Assembly: GCA_963989385.1 (NCBI GenBank)
Contig: OZ022501.1
Location: forward strand, 444,001-508,000
Reading direction: 5' to 3'
Length of the DNA: 64,000 bases
Source: Ctena decussata
Lineage: Eukaryota > Mollusca > Bivalvia > Lucinida > Lucinidae
The notes under the pieces are model-generated. The model did not search any database. It had not been told where the DNA came from and saw only the letters and a list, made by a program, of their open reading frames with translations. Below, piece by piece: positions 12,001-22,055 of this stretch; the stretch's first letter is position 1; the number at the start of each line of letters is the position of its first letter. The position numbers were made by a program, and so were the translations under genes.

Positions 12001-15000
12001 AACTGTATAGCTGTCCACTTTGTTTTCTGGTTTGTTTTGTTGTTTAAAATAGAAAAAATTAAAAAAACACAGAAAAAAACGTTTATGTTTTTTACGTATT
12101 TTGTCTGATTCTACAGTTCCTGTGTATTGGACTGGATGTCTGTTATCAAAAATGTATTGTTTTCTTTCATCGTTTGTGAATATCCCTTCTTCTTCTATTG
12201 TTGTGTTGGGTGGGTTATGTTTTGTGGTTGCGGTATTCCCTGGGTATCTTCATTCATCCTTTATGTGCCCTCGTTGTTTACACTCTGGTTACACAGTTTC
12301 ACTGTGGCCACAAAACATCTATGTGTGTTTATTTATTTTCTTTGTTTCTTTTTAAAACTTTAGAGCAAGCCCTTCAAAACTACAATGTACAAATTAACAA
12401 AGCTATCCCGGGCTATGATGACCTCATCCTGACTGGACAGGCTGTTGATGACTGCGCCACCTCGTGTAAAAATCAAGAAGAGTGGATTTGCAATTCTTTT
12501 GAGTATTGCTTTGATACCGGCTATTGTGTACTGTCGAGAATACATCCTGATGAACGACCAGGCCTAGTTGTAAACAAGCCTTTATGTGATCTCTACAGTA
12601 GTAAGTACCTTCTAGGTACGCAGTGTTGCAACAACATTGAATCGACGTTAATTCAGCGTCATGACTTTGAGTCAGTGTTGGCTCAATGTTGTTACAAGCA
12701 CTAGCGCTTGAAGTTTAGACCTTAAAACACTTCAAAATGTCAAAAAATCGGAATTTTTAAAAATGTTGTACAGTATTGGTATTAGGCCCTTAGGATGACA
12801 AGATTTAGACAGTTTCTAAGCTAGAACTTCAAGCTCCTATGGTGTCAACATTATGTGCCTGATATGACAGATGGATGCACAGATCGACTAGTTTAAAGAT
12901 GTCTTGCTGCAGAGTAGTTCCATGAAAAGTCATTTTCATATTATACATTGATAGGAACTCTGTCAGTAATCCAACAAATTAGCTCTAAAATCAGTTCACT
13001 GATTATCTGTAGTGAGGTCTGACAAAACCACTATAAGTCGTTTATGCTAAACCCTCGATGGCTTACAATATGAAAAATTCAGATGTAATTTTATCCTAAA
13101 ACAACAATAATTACTTGTCAGGTGAGAAAAGTTGAGATTTTTTTTCTATCATATCTGTGATGGACTCGAAATTGTTTTGGGCTTTGATATATTGGTTGAC
13201 AGACAGACAGACACACAAATCAAATTCAAATTATTTAATCACTCTGTTTTGTTAATACAAACAACTAGAGGAGCATGTAAAAAATACAGTTACAAAAGAA
13301 CATAGTGATGGTAGTTATGACAGATTCTTGCGAGTAACTTACCCAGCGGGAATATGACGTCGAAATGACGTCGCATTGACGTCGATGCGACGTTATCACG
13401 CACCACCACAACGCCTCGCATCCGCTTCGGATGATCTCCATGTCTTGAACACATGCATTTACTGTGGGAGGACATTTTTCCCGCTAGTTAAAATCACTTT
13501 TTCAGAAGCAACTACGTTTGTACATGAAATACTTCTGCACGATAGGCTTTCCAAAATGATGAAATATAATTAAATTTCCGAAGCGCTAAAAAAGCTAATG
13601 ACAAGATATACGCCCACAAACGCAAACTCTTTGTAAATGCTTCGTTCTATATCAAACTGGAGATTCAGTGCATTGAGAGAAAGAGTGTAGATTCAGAAGA
13701 GGCGGCTCATTATGAGCTCATTCAACTACATCAACTACACAAAACATTATTCGCTCAAGACTTGAGGAAACAGTTATTAATACAATATAGATGAAATCTG
13801 CTGATGGGTGACAGAAGACAAGGATGTCTTCTGTCACCCACCCTCTTCAACATTTTTCTCGAACGGATCATGTCTGATGCTCTTGAAGAACATGACGGAA
13901 AGGTTAGCATAGGCGGCAGAAACATTACCAATCTGCGGTTTGCCGATGACATAGATGCTCTAGCTGAGGAAGAACAGGAACTGGAAGCCCTAGTTGAAAG
14001 TCTCGACCAAACCTGCAAAGGTATAAGATGGAGATCAGTGCTGAAAAGACCAAACTGATGACGAATAGCGCAGACGGCATCCAGAGGGAGGTCAAGGTAA
14101 AAGGGCAGAAGCTGGGTACCTTAAGCAGCTTCAAATACCTTGGAGCAGTTGTCTCAGATGATGGCTCAAAACAGGAGGTTCTCTGAAGGATTGCACAAGC
14201 CACTTCAGCTCTTACTAAACTGAAACCAATTTGGAGAGATAACAATATATCTCTTGGATCAAAGGTGAAACTTATGCGCTCCCTTGTCATTTCCATATTT
14301 CTGTATGCCTGTGAATCATGGACCTTGACAGCAGAGTTAGAGAAAAGAACGCAGGCCTTTGAGATGAGATGCTACCGAAGGTTACTGAACATTTCGTACA
14401 AGGACCATATAACCAATGAGGAGGTTCGAAGGAAGATCCGAGCAGCCATTGGAGAATATGATGAACTCCTTACACTGGTCAAGAAACGGAAACTAAGGTG
14501 GTTTGGCCACGTCTCAAGGTCTTCTGGTTTAGCAAAAACAATTCTTCAGGGCACAGTGAAAGGAAAAAGAAGAAGAGGTAGACAGAAGAAGAGGTGGGAA
14601 GACAATATCAAGGAGTGGACAGGAATGGATTTTGCCAGCTCAACTAGGGCAGCTGAAGACAGGACAAGGTGGAAAGGGATTGTTTTGAAGTCATCTGTGG
14701 TGCCCCAACGATCTAGTATAGTTATGGGATAGAATAGAATAGAATAGAATAGATAGACGAAATCAGTAAATGCAAGGGCATTCTAAATAACTATTTGCAG
14801 TTGTGTGAATGTTACAACAGATCAGGCTGATATACATATTATTGCTCATTACGCTCATTATAGTAAAAGGTAAGGTAATCATTGCATTATGTTTTTATAG
14901 GATCCTACACGTCAAACTATGAAATGATGAAAGGACTAACAGTTCTGTCGTCATCAAATGCGATTTACCAGAATATATATACGGCGGATGAGTGTGGTAA

Positions 15001-18000
15001 ATTGTGTAACAACTACAACGCCTTTAGCTGTAAGTCGTTTGACTATTGTGAGGATCTATCCACCTGCTATCTTGGTAAAACTCACTTTTATGACGTACCG
15101 CAGGAGAATAGACAACTCACACCAAGTTGTAACCATTATTCAAGTAAGTATCCAATGATATAATGGTCTTGCCTAAAGCATAGGGTTTTAGGGCATATAT
15201 GCAAACAGCGAACTGTCATTTTAATTCAGAATGGATTACTTGTTTCTCTTTGAAACAGAAACTTTTGCAAAATACGAAAATTCTAACTGCAGTATGGGCT
15301 GATTAAGGCGAAAACAGAATTCAGGGAATCAAAACTTATTATAACAATAATATACATAATACTGCTCGCTGTCTCAGTGTAACAGTAACAGAGTAACAGT
15401 TTGTATTACATGTTTTCCTGATAAGCTTTGGTTCTTGTATCTTATATATATTAATAAAACCTTTTTTTATTTATATTTTTTTTATTTTTGTTCGATATAT
15501 TTTGAACTCCAACACAGCTCCACAACATGTAATTTGAATAAAGTTGGCAAACTCTTATTCAATATGTATCTTTTTTTTCTTTTTTTCCAGGAAATTATGT
15601 TTACGACTTCAAGAGAACACAACGTAAGACTATCGCCAACCGAGATGACCGTATCGTTTCTGGGATCAGTGTCACTCAGTGTGCTAAGCTTTGTGTGCAA
15701 GAGGAGTCATTTAGCTGTGCTAGTTTTGATTATTGCGGTAACGTCACGGAGTGTCGGCTCAGTACAGCGTCTATGAAAAACATAGGACAGATTTCTGTGA
15801 CACCCAACCTCTATTGTGATGTCTATAACCGTAAGTAGTTCCGTTTAGCTCTATTTGAGATTTGCATGCTTTGAAGAGTAATCGGCATACAGTTTCTTTA
15901 TTGTCGAAGAAAAGGCATCATTTTCCTTCTTCAGCCTGGATTTTAACCTGTCACATATATTTCTGTTCATGAGAACTGCACTGTTTTCATCAGTTCATAA
16001 ACTACAGCTGTTGAATGGTATGGATTATTGTGATTTCCTTGGTACAATTTCTCGTTGTAGCCCAATACGTAGCATGTCACATTCTGTCTGCATATTTTAG
16101 TAATCAAGCATGTCTTTTGGCTGCATCCTAGACCTGAATGAACCCATTTATTGTCTCGCCTGCAAAGCAGAGGCGGGACATATGTATTGCTTTTCCGGTG
16201 TCGTTGTCGTCGTCGAGTTTTTGCGTTTAGGTCATTTTCTTAGAAACTATAATGGCTAGAGCCATGAAACTTGGTTCATGCATACATCTGGAAGAGTAAA
16301 TCTCAAAGCCATCATCAATATTGAGTCTTGATCTACATTTCACGGTTGGTGGACTTTGCAATTTTTGTCGAGTTTTTGCGTTAAGGTCATTTTTTCAGAA
16401 ACTATAATGGCTTGAGCCATGAAACTTGGTTCATGCTTGCATCTGGAAAATTATATCTCAAAGCCATCATCAATATTGAGTCTTGACCTACATTTTACGG
16501 TTGACTGACTTTGCAATGTTTTTTGTTGAGTTTTCGCGTTTAGGTCATGTTCTCAGATACTATTAGGGCTAGAGCCATAAAACTTGGTTCTTGCATACAT
16601 CTGGAAAAGGAAATATCAAAGCCATCATCAATATTGAGTCTTGACCTACATTTTACGGTTGACTGATTTTGCATTTTTTGTCGAATTTTCGCGTTAAGGT
16701 CATTTTCTCAGAAACTAATAGGGCTAGAGCCATGAAACTTGATTCATGCGTACATCTGGAAAAGTAAATCTCAAAACCGTCATCAATATTGAGTCTTGAC
16801 CTACATTTTACGGTTGACTGACTGCAATTTTTTTTGTCAAGTTTTCACATTTAGGTCATTTTCTTAGAAACTGTAAGGGCTAGAACCAGGAAACTTGGTT
16901 CATGCTTGCACCTGGAAGAGTAGATCTCATAGCCATCATCAGTATTGAGTCTTGACCTACATTTTACGGTTGACTGACGTCGCAATTTTTTGTCAAGTTT
17001 TCGTGTTTAGGTCTGTTTCTCTGAAACTATAAGGGCTAGAGTCATGAAACTTCGGACATGCATTCATCCGGAAGAGAAGAGCTCAAAGTCATCATCAATA
17101 TTGAGTCTTTACCAACATTTTACGGGTAACTGACTGCATTTTTTTTCAAGTTTTCACGTTTAGGTCTGTTTCTCAGAAACTATATGGGCATGAGCCAAGA
17201 AACTTGGTCCATGCATACATCTTTGCTGATTTAGCTCTCTTTTGTGACAAAGCGCCAGCAGGCGAGACATCGCATTCCGCGGAATTCTTGTGATTTTTAC
17301 TTGCAGTTGTCTCAGTGTTGTGTCATGTGGCGGCCGTAAAACGTCTTCCCATACATCGACCACAGTGCAGTTGATATTTTACATTTGATCCTTTTAGATC
17401 ATCAGGAATATTCTGAGAAATCGGAATTAATGAGTGGTTTAGATTCATATTCTAGACAGAATATTTTATCGATCTGTAGCCTACGTTTTCCGTTGGCTTT
17501 CGATGCCAGGCCTTGCTAATTAGGAGTACTAATTAGGCTTCATTAGCCGAAACTACGTAGTCGGACCCATCTCCTTTCTTAGGAATGTTTTTACTGCTCT
17601 TAAAGGAGCTCATTTATTCAGGAAGACATCGTTACACTTTTAATATAAATTTCAGGAGAAACCTTCCCCGACGGCACGTCTTATGTCAATAACCCACAGA
17701 AATATTATGGCACACCGCCACCAACGACAGCTGCTGGCACATATTCCGGAGGTGAGATACATTCTATGAGCCGCGATACGACAAAACCAACGGAGTCCGC
17801 CCAGTCCGACCAGAGTCTTTGCTGTGCGCTTAAAGGGTAGCTAAGTGTCTAAGCTAGTTCCATGCTGACAGCGAAAAACCTGGTCAAACTGGGCGGATGC
17901 CCAGGCTGATCTGAGTATGCGCTTGGCGCACAACCACTTTTTTGTTTTCTTATGTCGCGGCTGATATAATTTCAACCGATATTTTATCTCAACTAGTATA

Positions 18001-18674
18001 GAACGGTTGAAAAAGATTCTAGTTTATTTCCAAAATTAGTTTTCTTTTCGCAGAGATGACTTAAACTCTAGGTGACATTCTGAAAAAAATTCATGCTGTG
18101 AAATGTATAGATATCTTGATTTTTTTTTTGGCATTTACATTCTCTCCAAGTAGAGGTTATTTCTGTTGTCTTATTGTTGGTGTAATCAATTGAATCAACA
18201 GTTTAATTGTTTGTATTTGATGAAACATGCAGTTTACACGTGGCTAACACCCAATTCCATTTCCACATGGTAACTGAATAATGTTTGTGCAAATAGTCAA
18301 AATACATCAATTCTGTTTCGCTGATATATATATGTAATGCATATGTGTATAAAACTTCTACTTTGATGCAAAAGAACTGATAGGTTCTGCCACTTTCAAG
18401 AGTTTTGTGAGAACTCTTCCAGTTTATCTTTTACAATATTGAAAACTGCTACTCACTTTGCAAAGATTCATAAAAATAAAATTATCGTCAATAGTTTACC
18501 TTATAATTTTTATTTTCTATCATTGCAGGTGCAATGGCAGGTATCGGGTTTGGAATGTTGATAGTTGGTTTTGTTCTCGCAGTGGTCTTATATATAGTGG
18601 TCAGTAAAGTGAGAGGGAAACCTTTAGATAACATGACAATATCATTTGTAAAAGAACAGGAAGCTAATTCTTAA
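1..18674 (+). CDS. Multi-exon gene for a PAN/apple-like repeat type I membrane protein (5' partial)
   Basis: Thirteen exons join in one open frame: <1-53, 1436-1543, 5067-5156, 5643-5766, 6415-6588, 7012-7233, 10029-10138, 11320-11389, 12364-12600, 14901-15143, 15591-15830, 17656-17751, 18529-18674. They give 636 codons and a TAA stop; every junction keeps GT/AG and phase. Domain order, in-window residue numbers: an N-terminal unrecognised region (1-182), PAN-like module 1 (183-256), a 60-residue linker, PAN-like modules 2-4 (317-556), a Thr/Pro stalk (557-588), one TM helix (about 591-613) and a tail of about 23 residues. Each module has C-x3-C-x7-C-x5-C-x5-C-x18-20-C with a C-x-SF-[DE]-Y-C core. 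N-glycosylation sequons (NFT, NST, NVT) fit an extracellular location. PAN/apple modules usually bind protein or carbohydrate; the ligand here is unknown. The N-terminal region may be a LolA-like fold found in uncharacterised invertebrate proteins, a low-confidence impression from memory. No signal peptide is visible because the gene starts upstream. Confidence 0.85.
54..1435 (+). other. Intron with no recognised gene
   Basis: AT-rich, with a degenerate 6-bp GACGC/AACGCG repeat at about 488-600 that resembles the end of a dispersed repeat. The short ORFs here (139-405, 284-484, 951-1214, 985-1185) have no coding character. Confidence 0.6.
1436..1543 (+). CDS. Exon of the PAN-repeat gene, N-terminal region
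   Basis: A TTTTTCTTGCAG acceptor and a GTAAGT donor bound 36 codons in phase 0, starting RTVRDMVCDTY. It contains one cysteine and an NFT sequon. A second frame is also open; phase continuity with the neighbours decides the choice. Confidence 0.75.
2169..4136. repeat. Inverted-end dispersed repeat with four internal tandem units of about 440 bp
   Basis: The left end carries GCTCACCTG and the right end CAGGTGAGC, an inverted pair. Between them a unit rich in AAGGTCAAGGTCAAC and AATGACCTTGACC recurs about every 440 bp, with copies near 2262, 2706, 3147 and 3590, followed by a GACGGACGACGG tract at 4041-4080. It lies wholly in an intron. It may be a non-autonomous DNA element with an expanded interior. 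Confidence 0.75.
4200..4520 (-). repeat. tRNA-headed SINE-like element
   Basis: On the minus strand, 4518 down to about 4448 reads like a tRNA head: a box A match (TGGCTCAGTAG) and a box B match (GGTTCGATCCC). The body continues to about 4200, where a CTAT microsatellite lies. It is more likely a SINE than a functional tRNA. Confidence 0.55.
4693..4928. mobile_element. Foldback MITE-like element, family F1 copy A
   Basis: The ends are inverted copies of GAGCCGCGACACGA. The inner arms also pair (AACAATGTG with CACATTGTCG; AGACTC/GAGTCT-type blocks), so most of the 236 bp can fold. The related copy at 25825-26060 has the same length, and shorter copies lie at 17768-17962 and 63619-63805. Confidence 0.8.
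5067..5156 (+). CDS. Exon of the PAN-repeat gene, N-terminal region
   Basis: Thirty codons in phase 0 starting SGWTSSNNVGRV, between a TTTTCTCAAG acceptor and a GTAAGG donor. No domain is recognised with confidence. Confidence 0.75.
5643..5766 (+). CDS. Exon of the PAN-repeat gene, N-terminal region
   Basis: Enters in phase 0 and leaves in phase 1. It encodes VGYQASYNLYNF and a DVTSCYDD segment, 41 codons plus one base. The acceptor is TTTTTTCATAG and the donor GTATGG. Confidence 0.8.
5767..6414 (+). other. Intron with no recognised gene
   Basis: AT-rich. A short fragment near 6250-6290 (TGTCTCGCCTGAGACAAGC) resembles the end of the inverted-end repeat at 16152-17279. Confidence 0.5.
6415..6588 (+). 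CDS. Exon of the PAN-repeat gene, N-terminal region
   Basis: Phase 1 on both sides, 58 codons. Contains FHIEPDNAYFVGTLMDVPPA just before PAN-like module 1. The acceptor is CCACTCCACAG and the donor GTAAGT. Confidence 0.8.
7012..7233 (+). CDS. Exon encoding PAN/apple-like module 1
   Basis: A symmetric phase 1-1 exon of 222 bp behind a long pyrimidine tract and CAG. Cysteine pattern C-x3-C-x7-C-x5-C-x5-C-x18-C, with core CNSFEYC. The conserved tail CDFY ends the module right at the splice site. Confidence 0.88.
7490..7560. repeat. Near-palindromic CAACGT element fragment
   Basis: Inverted AACGTTGATGCAA/ACAACGTCGATGCAA blocks around a CACGTCATGG centre. Similar centres occur at 12612-12705, 47085-47215 and in the 206-bp array. 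Confidence 0.4.
7748..9941 (+). mobile_element. Solo LTR of the RT-less LTR retrotransposon family
   Basis: Starts TGTTACGAAATGG and ends CTTCTGCGTAACA, flanked on both sides by the 5-bp duplication CTCAT (7743-7747 and 9942-9946). It is 2194 bp and matches the LTRs at 28176-30341 and 34971-37136 over its length. Differences include a local duplication near 7915-7990 and three rather than two copies of a 29-bp TGACGTCA unit. It sits in the intron between exons 7012-7233 and 10029-10138, in the same direction as the gene. Recombination between the two LTRs of a full copy is the usual origin of such elements. Confidence 0.92.
8396..8461 (+). promoter_or_regulatory. Tandem CRE-like sites in the solo LTR
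   Basis: The palindrome TGACGTCA occurs at 8396, 8425 and 8454, exactly 29 bp apart, followed by a degenerate fourth site near 8480. TGACGTCA is the classical CREB/ATF site; enhancer activity here is inference. Confidence 0.55.
10029..10138 (+). CDS. Exon of the PAN-repeat gene, linker between modules 1 and 2
   Basis: Phase 1 to phase 0, 37 codons including an NST sequon and IAGDMRINVNVNGK. The acceptor is AAATATTTCAG and the donor GTAAGT. No domain is recognised. Confidence 0.75.
10410..10664 (+). pseudogene. Reverse transcriptase C-terminal remnant
   Basis: An 85-codon open stretch ending in TAG. It starts IPSAPAYGVYVSQLVRYARA and includes a KLVSTVKKFYRRHHDLVDPY-type basic motif seen at the C-terminus of reverse transcriptases from mollusc retroelements (from memory). 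No catalytic motif is present, so it is a truncated relic in an intron. The element's 3' flank probably continues to about 10870. The clade (Penelope-like or other) is unresolved. Confidence 0.5.
11320..11389 (+). CDS. Exon of the PAN-repeat gene, linker
   Basis: Phase 0 to phase 1, 23 codons starting SQMYTATSVDQN. The acceptor is TCTTGTTCTAG and the donor GTAAGT. Confidence 0.72.
11592..11970. mobile_element. MITE-like element carrying an internal perfect-type hairpin
   Basis: The ends are inverted around TGGGTA...TTTCA: GGTGAATGGGTACTCTTTCA on the left, TGAAAGTATACCCACTGACC on the right. Inside, at 11749-11817, two arms of about 33 bp pair with very few mismatches around a CGT loop. Related fragments carrying GGGAAACAAC near TGCTTCCC occur near 11160, 19150, 52036 and 58440. 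Confidence 0.55.
12364..12600 (+). CDS. Exon encoding PAN/apple-like module 2
   Basis: Symmetric phase 1-1 exon, 79 codons. Cysteines CATSC, x7, CNSFEYC, x5, C, x19, C repeat the module 1 pattern exactly in the first five spacings. The acceptor AAACTTTAG is pyrimidine-poor but keeps the frame, and the donor is GTAAGT. Confidence 0.88.
12612..12705. repeat. Near-palindromic CAACATTGA element with a CGTCATGA centre
   Basis: Left arm GTTGCAACAACATTGAAT pairs with the right arm around GCGTCATGACTTTGA. It has the same architecture as the palindromic cores of the 206-bp array. Confidence 0.45.
13795..14757 (+). mobile_element. 5'-truncated RTE-like LINE with an ATAGA tail
   Basis: Encodes the C-terminal half of an endonuclease-reverse transcriptase in broken frames. 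RT motif B-like RQGCLLSPTLFNIFLERI, then motif C FADD at about 13938-13950, a thumb region, and the basic tail KRRRGRQKKRWED near 14570-14600. The frame shifts near 14020 and is interrupted near 14185, so it is dead. The 3' end is a short AGAAT/ATAGA repeat (14727-14755); simple tandem tails are typical of RTE-type elements. Same strand as the host gene, within the intron before module 3. Confidence 0.75.
14901..15143 (+). CDS. Exon encoding PAN/apple-like module 3
   Basis: Symmetric phase 1-1 exon, 81 codons. Cysteines CGKLC, x7, CKSFDYC, x5, C, x20, C. The acceptor is TTTTTATAG and the donor GTAAGT. Confidence 0.88.
15591..15830 (+). CDS. Exon encoding PAN/apple-like module 4
   Basis: Symmetric phase 1-1 exon, 80 codons. 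Cysteines CAKLC, x7, CASFDYC, x5, C, x20, C. An NVT sequon sits between the fourth and fifth cysteines. The acceptor has a 24-base T-rich tract before CCAG; the donor is GTAAGT. Confidence 0.88.
16152..17279. repeat. Inverted-end dispersed repeat with about seven 157-bp tandem units
   Basis: Ends GTCTCGCCTGC and GCAGGCGAGAC are inverted. A unit containing GAGCCATGAAACTTGGTTCA and ATCATCAATATTGAGTCTTG recurs about every 157 bp. It has the same plan as 2169-4136: inverted ends and a tandem interior. Intronic. Confidence 0.75.
17656..17751 (+). CDS. Exon encoding the Thr/Pro membrane-proximal stalk
   Basis: Phase 1-1 exon of 32 codons containing YYGTPPPTTAAGTYSG. It is low in hydrophobic residues and precedes the TM exon. 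The acceptor is AAATTTCAG and the donor GTGAGA. Confidence 0.8.
17768..17962. mobile_element. Foldback MITE-like element, family F1 copy B
   Basis: Ends GAGCCGCGATACGACAAAAC and GTTTTCTTATGTCGCGGCT are inverted. It is 195 bp, shorter than copies A and C. It lies 16 bp after the stalk exon donor. Confidence 0.75.
18529..18674 (+). CDS. Last exon: transmembrane segment, cytoplasmic tail and stop
   Basis: Opens GAMAGIGFGMLIVGFVLAVV and runs on to LYIVV, a single hydrophobic helix followed by a basic stop-transfer SKVRGK and a short tail ending EANS, then TAA at 18672-18674. No ITAM, SH3 or PDZ-type motif is seen in the tail. Confidence 0.88.
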
Positions 18675-21600
18675 GACAATGTTAATGTTATTGAGTCTCA
18701 TAAGGGAAAATGTGCAAAATTTCTCTTTGTGCAATAGTAACCATGACTATTTTATTTGAGCTTATTCAGTCTATAGGGGATTTAACATATATACGAGCAG
18801 AAAAGATAAAGGCCAAGCTGGCTATCTGTGCAGCCTGATGAGAACATATATTTTAGCTGTTCAGATATACCATGTGCGGACCCAGATAAACATAAAGCCG
18901 AACACTGATATAGGGCAGGTTCAGCTGTTCGCGTTTGCTAAGGTAATGATTGGCGTTTTGGGGCTATAAGGTGCATTATTTATTTTGGCAATGCGTGATC
19001 TATTATGCATCTGTGCATTCTGATCAGTGCGCGGGTAGTTCGTTTTTGTAAGGTGAATGTCTCAATCAGGGTCGATTAGCAAACGAAGAACTTGCTACCA
19101 GAGAGCAGATTCTTTCGTTAACGCGTAGACCCAAACTTAGGACTTCCTTATCCAAGGAAACAAACAGGAAGTGACAAAAGTTCTTGTCATACGAAAACAT
19201 GGCAGAAAAACATGGTGTCATACCCATAAACCTTAAAAATGTGTACTGATTATTTCAGCTCGATTCGTTAATGTTCTGATATTGCACAAATGGTAGCCTT
19301 GACTTGGCAGGCACAAGTCGTATAAACGTTTAGCCAGTTTTATTAACAAACATCACATGTCTATTATTTGTAATGTGGCTTCCTTTGGATGTTTGTAACG
19401 CGACCATCTGCTGAATGTATGTTACGAAATCGACCATTGTATATTTGTAACGCGATCATTCACTGGATGTTTGTTACACCACCAGCCATGTGGCTCTGTC
19501 CTGTTAATACCACAGTCCTCATTCTGTGTTACTGCAGGGTTCGCTGATGAAACGTAAATATTTTATTATCCAGTTAGAAAGACCGTGGCGACTACTTCTC
19601 ATTTCCTTTTTCCTAGATCCTAGATTGATGGGTGGATGACTTGCAGTTTTACGGCCTTTTCTACAGTATTGAAGTCATATCAAGTCGCACGAAGGGTGTC
19701 AATGAAAGGCTGTGTGCAATAGAAACCCAAATATGGTTGAAAAGAGTTTCGCCTTTAGAAGGTTCGAACCCGGACTAATAGTAAAGCAGGCTAGCGCTTA
19801 ACCCATTGAGCTTTCGGGGTTCCTTCAGACAATAAGAACTAGAAAATGAGGAACAAGGGTTGAGAAGATGGAAATGAAACGTGGGAACCAGGAAATGATA
19901 AGTTGGAGGTTAGAATTGGGAAGTAGGTTAAGAGGAGTTGGAACTAAGAAGTGAATTTTTTTTCTTAATACATGTATTTGTTTGTTGCAAAATGCCAAGG
20001 AGAGAAAACAGGTTGAGTTACCTTGTAGAAGACTCGTATAGGATATTTAGACTTTTGATACTTATTACTAAAAAATGCTCTATTTGTACAGCAGAGGCTA
20101 ACCATTTAGAAAAGTTTTTCATAATACTTAATTTCAAGAAGTGCTTGGCCTAAACATTCTCAAAGTTGAATGAGAAATTATATAACAATAAATAAATAAA
20201 ATAAAACATTAATGTATTTGCACTGTATATGTGAATTTTTTCCAGCCGTTTTGGTAATGACAGGACAGGGCAAACATGAAGTCTTGTTGAAAGTATCGAA
20301 ATCTTGAGATTTTTTCTACTAGCTAAGGGGTTTATATGAATGCTATTTATTCCAATAAGAGTATAAATGATTCTCAGCAGAATACATTTCCCGCCTTATT
20401 TCTCATTTTGCTTGTATGTGTCAGTATGTGGCTATTTGTTTGACCGTAAACCGATCAAATCAACATCAGACAAGACACAATTAATGATAGTTTGCATTGC
20501 GGACAGTCATTTCTCCACGCCGATCAGATGCAGATTGACTTTATATGTACTTGACTAATGGTTCATTCTAGAAGCGGACTGACATAAATGGTATCTTGAT
20601 TGGTGTTCGTTGCATCAGTTTACATTTCAGTTTGTTGTATTAGCATGTAAACTCAGTTTATAACTTAATAAATGTATTATCTGGAATTGTCGTTTCTACT
20701 TTCTACTCGGTACAAGACACATCTCAGCAAAGCATGTGCCAAAGGCGTAACTGCCTACACGCAAATACGCTAGTGTGTATTGAAATTTTGTCGAACTGAC
20801 AAGATTTCAACACTCACCTGCATATTTAATGATGCTAGAATTTCGCAAACTAGACCAGATTTCTATACATAACTGCAAACAGCCACGACTACCATAATGA
20901 TATATATTTGGGGCTAAACTCAATGGGTATAAAACATAATGGCGCCTAACATGTAATTACTTCTAGTTTCGCCCCTGTGTTCCTAAAGAAGCTTTCTGAT
21001 CCGGGTTTGTCATTCCGCCAGCAGCCGCCTGATACAAGCTTCCAATGGCTGGCAATTTAGGATAATTAAAGGAAATATTTAAGATACCATAATATGTAGG
21101 CTCGGTTTTTACATACTTTAAGCGGTTTGCATTTTCGCGGTTAATGCTTTCAATCACGAATGCAGTACCGGCATATATTTTGCCACAAAAAGTAACGATG
21201 CATGGACGGGATGATATACCAGTTTAAGTTTTGACTAAGCTTTACAAGTCGGGAAGGAAAATTACAATGTCATAAATCTTACACAACATTATTGTAAAGT
21301 TACTTTAGAAACATACATGGTTGGTCATAAGAATAAAAAGGATTACTAAATAACAGATACTGTTTTGAGTACATTAAATATAGTTGGAAGCCAGACTACT
21401 TTGGCAGGTGTGACGTTGGTCATCCTTTTTTGACCAAACTATTGGATTTTATCAAGCTTAAAATTTTATTGAACCTCTCACAACATGGAAAAAAAGACAT
21501 GTTGCAAAGAAAAAAGTACATTTAAAGGTGGCCAATGGTAATGAAGAAGAGCTTCATATGGTTTGAAGCGTAGGACAAAAATAATAAGCAGACAGTATCC

Positions 21601-22055
21601 AGTCTTGCAAGTTATCAGACGATGCACTGTCATGGTTCTCGGAATTCGAGCCCAGAGACAGTCACATTAAACCTACAGGCACATTTTATGCTAATACTGC
21701 ACTAAATAACAATTTCATATACGGTTATGATATAATTTTATGAAAAAAATATACTTTTCAATTTTCACCTAAGTATATTATATTAATTCCTTGGTCCCAA
21801 AGTGTTGCACCATGATAGACACACACATGTACTGAAAGAGCGGTAAATGGTTAATGTAACCACAGTCGTCATAAACATGACACCAAGTGTAATAGTAATA
21901 GTATATATGCATTGCCAGCTCAAATTACAGCCTTTTTGAGTGTCGGATGTACCTGTATCACGTATCAATGTTACTATCGAGATTCCCAGTTTCATGTAAA
22001 GAAACTATATATTCATAAACACATACAAACTATATAGAACTCAGCTATAAATAAT
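18675..22055. other. 3' UTR and intergenic stretch
   Basis: No gene was recognised between the membrane protein and the first signal-peptide exon of gene A. Candidate poly(A) signals (AATAAA runs) occur near 20187 and 20667. A tRNA-like SINE head lies at 19755-19817. ORFs at 19938, 20367, 20963 and 21783 lack coding character. Confidence 0.5.
19755..19820 (-). repeat. tRNA-like SINE head or tRNA pseudogene
   Basis: On the minus strand a box A-like AAGCTCAATGGGTTAAGCGC precedes a good box B, GGGTTCGAACC. Cloverleaf pairing was not convincing, so it is more likely a SINE head than a tRNA gene. Confidence 0.5.

Noticed and set aside
12198..12704. 168-codon ORF as a single-exon gene
   Set aside because: Only 12364-12600 is coding (module 2). 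The rest is read-through into flanking introns with clear splice sites.
13755..14296. Minus-strand ORFs over the first LINE (13755-14018, 13925-14296)
   Set aside because: Antisense shadows of reverse transcriptase coding sequence on the plus strand.
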